Shown in pieces: positions 1 through 8,585 of a stretch of DNA of 64,000 nt. The notes beneath the pieces are model-generated. The model saw only the letters and a list, made by a program, of their open reading frames with translations, had not been told where the DNA came from and did not search any database. A program made the position numbers and the translations under genes. Location of the stretch: contig NZ_CP091881.1 in the NCBI RefSeq assembly GCF_022163125.1, positions 992,001-1,056,000 on the forward strand, written 5' to 3'. The first letter of the stretch is position 1. The number at the start of each line of letters is the position of its first letter. This DNA is from Paenibacillus sp. HWE-109 (GTDB lineage Bacteria; Bacillota; Bacilli; Paenibacillales; NBRC-103111).

Positions 1-783
1 AACGCGGAGGAAAGTACTTCACGTATGGAACAAATGGGTAGGTCCTTGTCGGATGTATTGTCGCTTCAACATAAAATGGCAAGTTCAGCTCATGAAGTAG
101 ATCATGTTTGTAGTGCGGGAGGAAGCTCGGTAACTGTTCTTTTACGCAAAGCTGAGGATACCGAAGCAAGCTTTCGAAACGTAGCACGGAAAGTTACCAG
201 TCTTCAGGAATCGGCAGGTTCCGTTCGCTCCATTCTGAAATTATTGAAAGAGATTGCAAACTCCACGAAAGTATTGTCGCTAAATGCATCGATAGAGGCA
301 ACTAGAGCGGGAGCCGCAGGTGCAAGTTTCAAAGTCATTTCGAACGAAATACGTCAACTGGCAGAACGATCAAATGCCTCCATAGGTGAAGTGGGGCAAT
401 ATACGGATATTATATTACAAGAGGTAGAATCCACAGTAGGATCGATATCGAATACACTTCCATTTTTTCAAGATTTGAATCAAGAGGTATATGGTGTATA
501 TAAATTATTTATGAGAATTCAAGTAGAAATGAATCAGTTAATAACTCGTTCATCAGATGTTTCAGCTTCCCTGGAGAAATTAAACGATGTACAAACGATA
601 CTTGGTCAAGCTATATTCGAAGTATCGGCCGTATCGCAACAATCATCAGCTTCAACAGAGCAAGTATCTTCACTTTGTTCAACGCAGTTAACAATTGGTG
701 ATCAATTGTTGGAACTCTCCGCTAGGCTGAATCTGATATCTGGCCAATTAGAGAGACAAATGTCTTACTTTCAGACGGAATAA
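1..783 (+). CDS. Methyl-accepting chemotaxis protein, C-terminal signalling part (5' end outside window)
   Basis: The frame is open from base 1, so the gene starts upstream; the first in-window Met is at 25. The visible 260 residues are a long helical coiled coil typical of the MCP cytoplasmic signalling domain, which controls the CheA kinase through CheW. The hairpin-tip region is recognisable around EIRQLAERSNASIGEV (about residue 108-123 counted from base 25), preceded by the usual LNASIEATRAGAAG stretch. The sequence around the tip is somewhat divergent from the family consensus. No HAMP or sensor domain is in view. It is followed after 23 bases by a sugar-binding lipoprotein, which suggests the two form a chemosensory unit for a sugar; this is inferred from position only. 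Confidence 0.85.
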   Translation, partial: NAEESTSRMEQMGRSLSDVLSLQHKMASSAHEVDHVCSAGGSSVTVLLRKAEDTEASFRNVARKVTSLQESAGSVRSILKLLKEIANSTKVLSLNASIEATRAGAAGASFKVISNEIRQLAERSNASIGEVGQYTDIILQEVESTVGSISNTLPFFQDLNQEVYGVYKLFMRIQVEMNQLITRSSDVSASLEKLNDVQTILGQAIFEVSAVSQQSSASTEQVSSLCSTQLTIGDQLLELSARLNLISGQLERQMSYFQTE

Positions 784-806
784 TTTTGTAGGGGGAACAT
801 GAATTT

Positions 807-1853
807 ATGCATTTCAGTAAACTGAAAACGACGTTATTAGCGCTTACGAAACTTATCATGACAATGAGCATTCTATTGCTGTTCTTTGGCTGTGAGCAAG
901 CTCAAGTGAAGGAGTCTGCGAATCATGTGGAGGAAGACAATCGTGTTGTTTCCATTGCGACTCCAATCAGAAAGGAACCCGTCTTAGGATTTTCACAACT
1001 AGGTTCAGAGAGTGAGTGGCGTATTGCCAATTCGTCTTCAATTAAAAATTCCGCAATCGAGTCAGATGTTAAACTAATATTTCAGAATGCAGAGCAATCG
1101 CAGGAAAAGCAAATAGAGGCCATTCGAGAGTTTGTCAAACAGAAAGTGGATGTCATCGCCATTGCTCCTGTTGTAGAAACGGGATGGGACTATATATTAA
1201 AAGAAGTTAAACAAGCAGGAATTCCAGTCATTATTATTGATCGGCTTGTCGATGTCACTGATCCATCGCTGTATGTGACACATATTGGTTCTGATTTTTA
1301 TGAGGAAGGTCGGAAAGCAGGGAAGTACTTATTAGATAAACTTCCCAAATCGAATAAACCTATAGGCATTGTTGAATTAAAAGGTACGGAGGGATCAACC
1401 CCATCCATTGCTCGGGGTAAGGGATTCCGTGATGTCATTTCTTCACGTACTGATTTACAATTTTTGAAGAGTGAGAACGCGGATTTCACCGTTGCGAAAG
1501 GTAAAGAAGTAATGAAGAAGTTTCTGAAAGAAAAAGGAAGGGACATTCGTGTTTTATACTCCCATAACGATGATATGACGTTCGGTGCCCTAGAGGCGAT
1601 TGAAGAATACGGGTTAGTTCCGGGCAAAGATATTGTAGTCATCACCGTAGATGGAACTCGGAAAGCGCTCGAGAAGATGAATGAAGGTAAAATTAATTTA
1701 GTCGTTGAGTGTAATCCGCTGCTGGGCCCTAATCTTATTCAAGCTGTGAAGGAAGTTCTGAAAGGCAGCACCTTGCCTAAACGAATTGTTACGCCAGAAA
1801 ATGTGTTTACACAGGTAACTGCGGCGGGTGAGATTGCAACTAGAAGTTATTAG
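807..1853 (+). CDS. Sugar-binding lipoprotein, YtfQ-like (periplasmic binding protein type 1)
   Basis: The 348-residue product has a hydrophobic N-terminus ending in the lipobox LLFFGC (Cys at residue 29), so it should be lipid-anchored outside the membrane. The core matches the ribose/galactofuranose-binding family: VLGFSQLGSESEWR near residue 59, IAPVVETGWD near 118, IIIDRLVDVTDPSLYVT near 138 and HNDDMTFGALEAI near 253. These are strikingly like the E. coli galactofuranose-binding protein YtfQ. A furanose such as arabinofuranose is therefore a plausible ligand, but that is inference. No permease or ATPase gene follows, and the gene sits directly behind a chemotaxis receptor, so it may serve sensing rather than import. 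Start ATG 807 has a GGGGG ribosome site at 792-796. Confidence 0.85.
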   Translation: MHFSKLKTTLLALTKLIMTMSILLLFFGCEQAQVKESANHVEEDNRVVSIATPIRKEPVLGFSQLGSESEWRIANSSSIKNSAIESDVKLIFQNAEQSQEKQIEAIREFVKQKVDVIAIAPVVETGWDYILKEVKQAGIPVIIIDRLVDVTDPSLYVTHIGSDFYEEGRKAGKYLLDKLPKSNKPIGIVELKGTEGSTPSIARGKGFRDVISSRTDLQFLKSENADFTVAKGKEVMKKFLKEKGRDIRVLYSHNDDMTFGALEAIEEYGLVPGKDIVVITVDGTRKALEKMNEGKINLVVECNPLLGPNLIQAVKEVLKGSTLPKRIVTPENVFTQVTAAGEIATRSY

Positions 1854-1898
1854 AGCAAAAAAAGGAATCGTTACATAAATTTTGTGTTGTTATTTTAC

Positions 1899-1912
1899 AG
1901 TAAACGTATACT
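1899..1912. promoter_or_regulatory. Imperfect palindrome, possible LacI-family operator
   Basis: AGTAAACGTATACT is a near-palindrome centred on CG in the gap between the binding-protein gene and the cohesin-SLH operon. It resembles LacI/CcpA-type operators, but it has three mismatches to the usual cre consensus, so it could belong to a local regulator or be chance. Confidence 0.3.
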
Positions 1913-1943
1913 TTTCAACGATTAAATACGGGGGAGCATGCAG

Positions 1944-2088
1944 GAAGTCAATTCGTAGAAATCTTCACTTTTCTAATAAGAAATTACATTCTGAAATGAT
2001 TGCGTTTAAGCTAAACTAATCACACAGTAATTATCACAGTACAGGAATTGGATAATTACAAATGACTGAAAGGAGTGTAAACAAATAG
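1944..2088 (+). repeat. Leader/promoter duplication, copy A
   Basis: About 145 bases are closely similar (by eye roughly 85%) to 13258-13399, including the ribosome site AGGAGTGTAA. In copy B that site precedes the ATG of the 2267-residue enzyme at 13397. In copy A the matching codon reads ATA followed by GAC, so the start is lost and the short frame behind it ends at once. The next gene starts about 105 bases later at 2194. The element probably carries the promoter for the cohesin-SLH/enzyme operon. Upstream at 1854-1943 there is only AT-rich sequence. Confidence 0.75.
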
Positions 2089-2193
2089 ACTTAGACTTTT
2101 CAAAACTGACGATGGCTGTTTAAATGTGTGGGTACTGAATGCCGTACTATGTGGGTCCGGGGATGGGATATTATGCATTCTAAGGAGATTAAC

Positions 2194-3186
2194 ATGAGAA
2201 AAGGGACATTAACTTTCGTAGTATATTTCATTGCAGTGATGATAGTTGCTTGCTTCCCCCGAGCAGGATATGCAGAAGGGGATACCGTCTTCACGCTGAG
2301 CAAAAGTGTTGAAAGCGCTTTACTTAATCAAGAGCTTGAGGTTACGGTGAATGGAAACAACTTGCAAGACCTTTATGCTTATGAAGTACTGATTACATTC
2401 GATCCTGAGATCGTTGAGTTGGTCAAAGGGGAGTCCAAGCTGGAGGGTTTTTACATACCTCCGAAGGCAGATAACGGGAAAATGACGATAGCCTTTACAC
2501 AGGTTGGGAAGAAGGCCGGAGTGCAAGGGAGAGTAGCCCTGAGTACCATCATCTTCAAAGGGAAGGCCCAGGGAAATGCCAATATTAAGCTGGTATCCGT
2601 GAAGGCTCTGAATTCGAGTCTTGCAGCAACTGTATACAGTTATGGAGCTTCCTTCGTGGATCTCCAAGGCTACGAGTGGGCAAATACGGAGATAGAAGCA
2701 CTAGCATCTTCGGGAATCATCAAAGGAACGTCGGCTACTACCTTTAGCCCAGGGGACAATATTACCAGGGCAGACTTCATTTGCTTGCTGGTCAGAGCTT
2801 TACATCTTAATGCAGAAGTAGACAGCAATTTTAATGATATAGAACCGTCCGACTATTATTACCAAGAGGTAGGAATAGCCAGGAAACTTGGCATTGCTCA
2901 GGGAACGGGCGACAGCCAATTCGAGCCGAGACTAAGCATATCCAGACAGGATATGATGGTGGTGGCCGCACGAGCAATGAAAATAGCCGGAAAAATGCTG
3001 GACGAGTCCGTTTCAGACATAAGCAGCTTTAGTGATTCGAGTGAGGTAGCATCTTATGCAGCAGGCCCCTTGGCTCAATTGCTCAAGGTAGGAATCATTC
3101 AAGGCTACAATGGCATGATCAAGCCAAATGATACGGCGATAAGAGCAGAAGCAGCGGTTATTATACACAGGGTATTGAACAAGTAG
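2194..3186 (+). CDS. Surface anchor: cohesin domain plus three SLH repeats
   Basis: The start is placed at ATG 2194, which has AAGGAG at 2182-2187; an in-frame ATG at 2128 lacks such a site. The 330-residue product has a signal peptide ending GYA-EG near residue 27, one cohesin-type beta-sandwich (about 29-155, with ELEVTVNGNNLQDLYAYEV and ITFDPEIVEL as landmarks), then three SLH repeats (about 158-330, with TFSPGDNITRADF and related motifs). SLH repeats bind pyruvylated secondary cell-wall polymer, and cohesins bind dockerins. The protein would thus display one dockerin receptor on the cell surface, like the anchoring scaffoldins of clostridial cellulosomes but in minimal form. It is the first gene of an apparent operon with the dockerin enzyme 78 bases downstream. 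Confidence 0.85.
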   Translation: MRKGTLTFVVYFIAVMIVACFPRAGYAEGDTVFTLSKSVESALLNQELEVTVNGNNLQDLYAYEVLITFDPEIVELVKGESKLEGFYIPPKADNGKMTIAFTQVGKKAGVQGRVALSTIIFKGKAQGNANIKLVSVKALNSSLAATVYSYGASFVDLQGYEWANTEIEALASSGIIKGTSATTFSPGDNITRADFICLLVRALHLNAEVDSNFNDIEPSDYYYQEVGIARKLGIAQGTGDSQFEPRLSISRQDMMVVAARAMKIAGKMLDESVSDISSFSDSSEVASYAAGPLAQLLKVGIIQGYNGMIKPNDTAIRAEAAVIIHRVLNK

Positions 3187-3264
3187 ATTAAAGATGGCGG
3201 CATCCGGAGTTGAGTCAAAGCTTAAATTAATTGAAAATTCAAATAATAAAACGGAGGTTGTTCT

Positions 3265-6200
3265 ATGAAGAAATTGAAGAAAATGCTAGGAATGACAATG
3301 GCTTTAACTCTTGCATTCACATTAAGCCCAGTTATGGAGAAGCAGGCGGCAGCTTCGACGCTCACTCCAGCGCTGGCGAAAACACCTGGTAATAACAATC
3401 CGCTATTTTCGCAAAAATTTGGTGCGGATCCCTATGCAATGGTATATAACGGCAGAGTTTATGTCTACATGACCAATGATGTATTGGAGTACAATGCTGA
3501 TGGGACAGTTAAGGATAATGGATACGGTAAGATTAATAAGATTACGGTTGTTTCGTCCGATGATATGGTGAACTGGACAGACCACGGGGAAATCCCTGTA
3601 GCAGGGCCGCAAGGTGCGGCCAAATGGGCAAACAACTCCTGGGCACCGGCGGCTGCACATAAAACGATTGATGGCAAGGAGAAGTTCTTCCTTTATTTTG
3701 CGGATAATGGAAGCGGCATTGGTGTGCTCACAGCGGATAGTCCGATCGGCCCATTTACAGATCCTATTGGCAAACAATTGGTAAGCAGAAGTACTCCTGG
3801 GGCTAGTGATGTTACATGGCTTTTTGACCCAGCGGTACTGGTTGACGATGATGGAAGCGGTTACTTGTATTTCGGCGGCGGTATTCCAGCCGGAAAAGAT
3901 GCTGACCCGGGAACCGCACGTGTTGCAAAGCTTGGTGCGGATATGATCAGTTTGGATTTGAGTGTAAGCGGCGGAACTCTTGGACGCATCAATCCACCGT
4001 GGTTGTTTGAGGATTCAGGTATCCACAAATACAACGGGAAATACTATTACTCCTATTGTACGAACTTCTCTAGCGGACATCCATCGGATATACCTACAGG
4101 GGCTATTGGTTATATGGTAAGCGACAACCCAATGGGACCATTTACCTTTGTCAAAACAATACTGCCAAACCCTGCTACGTTCTTTGGTGTTGGGGGTAAC
4201 AACCACCATGCGATTTTTGAATTCAACAACCAGTGGTATGTTACCTACCATGCACAGACCGTAGCAAAGGCAATGGCTGAAAGCGGTATGTATCCACAAA
4301 TGGGTGGGCAACCGCATGGATACCGTAATACAAACATCAATAAGGTAAGTTTTGATGCAAACGGAGTTATTAATCCTATTACTGGCGATTACGCAGGTGT
4401 TCCACAGCTCCAAAATATGAATCCTTATACAAGGGTTGAGGCCGAAACCATCGGTTGGAATGGCGGAATATCCACTGAAACTACTACACAACCAGGAGGC
4501 ATGGTAAGCAGTGTAAATCTGGCTGTCAGCAGCATCAATGATGGGGACTGGACTGCGGTATCCAAAGTTGATTTTGGAGCTGCAGGCGCAGGAACATTCA
4601 AAGCTAATGTTGCAAGTGGTTCGGGCGGCGGAAACATTGAGCTTCATCTTGACAGTGCTGCTGGCCCATTGATCGGGACACTTCCCATTTCCAACACAGG
4701 CGGAGACGATGTTTGGAAGACAAAAACAACAAGTGTTTCTGGTGCTGCAGGAGTCCATAATGTATATATGGTATACACGGGAGCATCAGCGGGCAATCTC
4801 TTCAAGGTAGATTCTTGGCAATTCGAGCAAAAGACAGCTGCTCATGATCTAGTTGCAATCAACGCATCCATTGATAAACAAAAGATTGATATTGTTTCCG
4901 GAACCAATCAGGCTAACATGAAGGTTTCCGCCATATATGCCGATGGAACAAGTGCAGATGTTACTGCTCAGGCTGTTGCGACACCGGCACAAAGCAGTAT
5001 TGTAAGCGCGAACAAAGGAGTTGTCACTGGGGTGGGCTATGGCTCCACAAGCATTGACGTAAGCTATGGCGGAAAAACAGATACACTTCATATGCTTGTA
5101 AAAGACTTGAACAGCGAACTGACGGTGAAGAAGATTACCATTGACAATGGTTCAGTTGCGCTGGATTCTGGCAAAACGGCAACATTTAAAGTAACAGCAG
5201 AATATGTTGACGGACACACGGAAGATGTAACCAAAACAGCAACGTATACCAATTCAAGTCCTGCTGTTGCAGAAGTTGCGGGCGGTACTATAACGGCTAA
5301 AGCAAGCGGAACAGCCAATGTTACTGTAAGTTTTAAGGGAGCATTAGGCGCTGCTGCAACATCGCAAATTAGTGTACTTGTCAATACCCCTGCCGTAGTG
5401 GCCATAGAGGCCGAGACAGCAGCAGAAAACACAGCCAATGCCTATGTTAATGGCACCATAAGTGGTCATACCTGGTCGCTTGTAGACGGACAGACCACGA
5501 AAGCGATGTTTTTCGGGCCTAATACGGCGTTCACAGCGTCAGGTACGGATGCAGCTTCACTTGCAGCCAATTCCAGACTTGGATATAAAGTCAACTTTCC
5601 AACTTCAGGAACCTATAATGTTTGGATACTTGTCAAGACGCTTGGCTACGATTCGGACTCCGTCCACGTTGGATTAGATAATCAGTATAAATTCACTACT
5701 AACGGTATTGAGGGACTTACTCTTGGTACTCAGTATAAATGGGCGAATATCAGTGGTTCTAGCGGCGGTATGTTTGGCGGAGCTACTTTGAATGTTACCG
5801 CTGGCGTACATGAATTGAACTTCTGGGGAAGAGAAGACGGACTTGCAATTGACAGAATCTATCTAACCACAAGCAATGCAACGACAGATCCTGTTTGGCC
5901 GCAGCTGCTTGTACCTACAGCCGCCATTTCAGCAGACAGCAATGTGCAGCCTGGAAGCAGCTTTACAGTGGCCGTTAGCGCGGACAATGTGACACAAAGT
6001 GTTTATGCCCAGGACATCACCTTGTCTTATGATTCCAACGTATTTGACTATGTGAGCGCGGCAGGTGCCAATAACAACATCCAGATCATGACAGAGGACA
6101 AAGCTACTGCCGGAAAAGTTAGATTCATAACCGCCAGTACCGGAGTTGGGATATCTGGAGTCAGTACTCCGGTGCTGAATCTAACCTTCAAGGTAAAAAC

Positions 6201-6741
6201 CGGTGTTCAGAATACCAACGGAACGATTGCAGCTACACAGGCAAAGTTTGGTGTGGCTCCGGAAGGAACCGTGATTGAGGCGGCTCTTGGCAGTAAGAGC
6301 ATTTCAGTAGGCGCTATTGTAGTGGTTGTTGATAAGACAGCTTTGGCAACAGCGATTACGGATGCACAGAGCCTGTATGACGGTGCAGTCGTAGGAACAG
6401 CGGCTGGTCAATACCCGCAAGCAGCCAAGGATGCATTCGGTGCAGCCCTTACTGCAGCCAAAGCTGTAAGAGACAGTGCAAGTGCGACACAGTCCCAGGT
6501 TGACAGTAACGTAACGCTACTTGGCAGTGCAGTTGCTGCCTTCAAGGCAGCCGTAATTAAATCTGCAGACCTCAATAATGATGGAAGCATCGATGTAGGT
6601 GACCTTGCCATAGTAGCTTACAATTACGGTAAGGACTCCTATAGCACAGACTGGTCAACTGCCAAGAAAGCTGATATGAACAACGATAATAAGATCGACA
6701 TTTTTGATCTTGCGTATGTAGCATCCAAGATTTTCGAATAA
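3265..6741 (+). CDS. Secreted GH43 arabinoxylan arabinofuranohydrolase-like enzyme with CBM6, cohesin and dockerin
   Basis: The product has 1158 residues; ATG 3265 has ACGGAGG at 3251-3257. Modules in order: signal peptide (1-30); GH43 five-bladed propeller (about 45-370) with probable catalytic Asp55 (GADPYAM), Asp188 (LFDPAV) and Glu249 (LFEDSG); CBM6 (387-522); two Big_2-like Ig domains (530-613, 620-708); a roughly 165-residue unassigned beta-rich, CBM-like module (709-878); cohesin (886-1016); FIVAR-like three-helix unit (1021-1098); dockerin (1099-1158) with two intact calcium loops, DLNNDGSIDVGD and DMNNDNKIDIFD. The GH43-CBM6 part resembles Bacillus XynD-type enzymes that remove arabinose from arabinoxylan. 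Having cohesin and dockerin in one enzyme is unusual. The gene lies between two cohesin-SLH anchor genes in the same orientation. Confidence 0.88.
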   Translation: MKKLKKMLGMTMALTLAFTLSPVMEKQAAASTLTPALAKTPGNNNPLFSQKFGADPYAMVYNGRVYVYMTNDVLEYNADGTVKDNGYGKINKITVVSSDDMVNWTDHGEIPVAGPQGAAKWANNSWAPAAAHKTIDGKEKFFLYFADNGSGIGVLTADSPIGPFTDPIGKQLVSRSTPGASDVTWLFDPAVLVDDDGSGYLYFGGGIPAGKDADPGTARVAKLGADMISLDLSVSGGTLGRINPPWLFEDSGIHKYNGKYYYSYCTNFSSGHPSDIPTGAIGYMVSDNPMGPFTFVKTILPNPATFFGVGGNNHHAIFEFNNQWYVTYHAQTVAKAMAESGMYPQMGGQPHGYRNTNINKVSFDANGVINPITGDYAGVPQLQNMNPYTRVEAETIGWNGGISTETTTQPGGMVSSVNLAVSSINDGDWTAVSKVDFGAAGAGTFKANVASGSGGGNIELHLDSAAGPLIGTLPISNTGGDDVWKTKTTSVSGAAGVHNVYMVYTGASAGNLFKVDSWQFEQKTAAHDLVAINASIDKQKIDIVSGTNQANMKVSAIYADGTSADVTAQAVATPAQSSIVSANKGVVTGVGYGSTSIDVSYGGKTDTLHMLVKDLNSELTVKKITIDNGSVALDSGKTATFKVTAEYVDGHTEDVTKTATYTNSSPAVAEVAGGTITAKASGTANVTVSFKGALGAAATSQISVLVNTPAVVAIEAETAAENTANAYVNGTISGHTWSLVDGQTTKAMFFGPNTAFTASGTDAASLAANSRLGYKVNFPTSGTYNVWILVKTLGYDSDSVHVGLDNQYKFTTNGIEGLTLGTQYKWANISGSSGGMFGGATLNVTAGVHELNFWGREDGLAIDRIYLTTSNATTDPVWPQLLVPTAAISADSNVQPGSSFTVAVSADNVTQSVYAQDITLSYDSNVFDYVSAAGANNNIQIMTEDKATAGKVRFITASTGVGISGVSTPVLNLTFKVKTGVQNTNGTIAATQAKFGVAPEGTVIEAALGSKSISVGAIVVVVDKTALATAITDAQSLYDGAVVGTAAGQYPQAAKDAFGAALTAAKAVRDSASATQSQVDSNVTLLGSAVAAFKAAVIKSADLNNDGSIDVGDLAIVAYNYGKDSYSTDWSTAKKADMNNDNKIDIFDLAYVASKIFE
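5390..6741 (+). repeat. CBM-like/cohesin/FIVAR/dockerin cassette, copy 1
   Basis: The last 1.35 kb of this gene is closely repeated at 11815-13169 in the next enzyme gene. Long stretches of the cohesin and dockerin coding sequence are nearly identical at base level, for example around the dockerin loops. The catalytic parts upstream are unrelated, so the cassette moves as a unit between enzymes. Confidence 0.85.
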
Positions 6742-6772
6742 ATGACCCACTATTAAAACTAATAAACGGGCG

Positions 6773-6794
6773 ATGGGAGACGGTTGTCTCCCAT
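6773..6794 (+). terminator. Intercistronic hairpin
   Basis: ATGGGAGAC and GTCTCCCAT form a 9-bp perfect stem with loop GGTT. No U tract follows. It lies between the enzyme gene and the next anchor gene and probably attenuates transcription or protects an mRNA end rather than stopping all transcription. Confidence 0.55.
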
Positions 6795-6823
6795 TCGTTC
6801 CTTATCAATGAGGGATCGTGAAC

Positions 6824-8569
6824 ATGAAACATAAATTTCATTTTTTCTTCCTAGCTATAATGCTCATTGCCACAGTAGTTCCATTGTCGGCAGCAGCACA
6901 AGTAGCAGATGAATTTGTATTGCGTTCTTCGGCCGCTAGCGTCGAGATAGGAGACAACGTTACGATTACCATTGCAGGCGAAGCACTTACAGACTTGTAT
7001 GCCGCACAGATGGAATTAACGTATGATGAACAGCTGGAGTATACTGGCTACACCAGCAGCCTGAGTAAACTAGCTTACCAAGATTACAATGCTTACGTAC
7101 CTGAGCCTAAAGTACATGCTAATAAAATAAAGCTGTTATTCACTTTAACAGGAAACATGCCAGCACTAGAAGGCAAAAAGGATATATTTACCCTTTCTTT
7201 TAAAGCTTCCAAAGTAGGGACACCTTCCGTTTCCTTAAGTTCTTTGATAACTATCAACAGTAACCGGGTTGAAACTAACGGGAAGATGGGCAAGGGAATT
7301 ACATTGTCGGTTAATAATTCGAACTCTGGAACTGATCCCGGCACTGATCCTGGCTCCAATCCTGGTTCCCAAGGGTCGGGAAATCCGTCAACGCCGAGTA
7401 CCTCAGGTACATCTATATTGTTAATTGACGCATTCAATGCTACCAATGGTGTTGCTTCTATTGATGTAGAGTCAAAAGCTCTTCTTGAAGCGGGCAAAAA
7501 TTCCAAAGATGGATCGGTAACGATTAAAGTCAACTCAGGTTCTGACGTTAAGGAACTTCAATTGAATTTGCCGGCAATGTATTTTCAGCAGCTCCGTTCA
7601 GAATCGGGTGACGTCAAGACGCTAAGGGTTGAGACGGAGCTTGCTACAGTTTCCATTAATCGAGCCGTTCTTGATACAAGGACCCTGTCGGATAGATCTA
7701 ATTTGCAATTAAGTATTGCAAAGGCAGACACTTCTAACCTTTCGCAGAATATAAGAGACGAAATCGGAAATTCTGTTGTGTACGATTTTAATCTGAGTTT
7801 AGATGGCAGCAAAATCACAAACTTTATCAAGAACAGTGTCATCGTAGAATTACCTTATAAATTGGGACCTAATGAAAATCCTTATCAGGTGGTCATCTAC
7901 TATATTACAGAGGATGGAAAACTGGAAATAGTCAGGAATGGTAAATACAATACCGATACAGGTAGAGTACAATTTCTGCCTACGCACTTCAGCAAGTACA
8001 CGGCTAACCATGTTCAGGTTTCCTTTGGTGACATGAAGGGGTATACATGGGCAAACGAGGGTGTTCTTGGCTTAGCAGCTCGTGAAGTAGTGAACGGTAG
8101 AAGTGAGGGCCATTATATGCCGGCTGGGGAGGTAACAAGAGCAGAGTTCGTTAAGATGTTGATTCAACTCTTCGATCTAGCAGATACTTCAGCAACTGCA
8201 GCCTTCACAGATGTTGACGCGGGTGCATGGTACTACAATTCCATAGCCTCAGCACAGAAGATCGGCCTCATTCAAGGCAAAGATGACGGCAGCTTCGGTG
8301 TGAACGACCAGATCAGTCGTGAAGATATGGCGGTGCTTATTTATCGGGCTTCCAAGATTATTAGTTCTACGACTGCACAAGCAAGTGGTACAACTTCAAA
8401 CTTCCTTGATGGGGATCAAATCTCTACATACGCCAAGGATGCTGTTTGGGCTGCAACACAGGCAGGCTTAATGGACGGAGTGGCAGAGGGCTATTTTGAT
8501 CCGAAAGGAAAATCGACAAGAGCACAAGCTGCTACGGTCATCTACAGACTCTATCAAGAATTGATTTAA
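6824..8569 (+). CDS. Surface anchor: cohesin, linker, pre-SLH domain and three SLH repeats
   Basis: ATG 6824 is preferred over an in-frame GTG at 6818, because GAGGGA at 6810-6815 is then correctly spaced. The 581-residue product has a signal peptide (cleavage near AAA-Q, residue 25), a cohesin (about 28-160, with GEALTDLYAAQMELTYD), a Gly/Pro/Thr/Ser linker with GTDPGTDPG-type repeats (165-195), and a middle domain (200-400) of the kind found before SLH repeats in Paenibacillus surface proteins, ending FLPTHFSKYTA. Three SLH repeats follow (401-581). It is a second cell-wall-bound dockerin receptor and is larger than the one at 2194. Its stop codon lies only 16 bases before the GH30-GH43 gene, so the two are very likely co-transcribed. 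Confidence 0.85.
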   Translation: MKHKFHFFFLAIMLIATVVPLSAAAQVADEFVLRSSAASVEIGDNVTITIAGEALTDLYAAQMELTYDEQLEYTGYTSSLSKLAYQDYNAYVPEPKVHANKIKLLFTLTGNMPALEGKKDIFTLSFKASKVGTPSVSLSSLITINSNRVETNGKMGKGITLSVNNSNSGTDPGTDPGSNPGSQGSGNPSTPSTSGTSILLIDAFNATNGVASIDVESKALLEAGKNSKDGSVTIKVNSGSDVKELQLNLPAMYFQQLRSESGDVKTLRVETELATVSINRAVLDTRTLSDRSNLQLSIAKADTSNLSQNIRDEIGNSVVYDFNLSLDGSKITNFIKNSVIVELPYKLGPNENPYQVVIYYITEDGKLEIVRNGKYNTDTGRVQFLPTHFSKYTANHVQVSFGDMKGYTWANEGVLGLAAREVVNGRSEGHYMPAGEVTRAEFVKMLIQLFDLADTSATAAFTDVDAGAWYYNSIASAQKIGLIQGKDDGSFGVNDQISREDMAVLIYRASKIISSTTAQASGTTSNFLDGDQISTYAKDAVWAATQAGLMDGVAEGYFDPKGKSTRAQAATVIYRLYQELI

Positions 8570-8585
8570 TGAAGGGAAGAGATAA

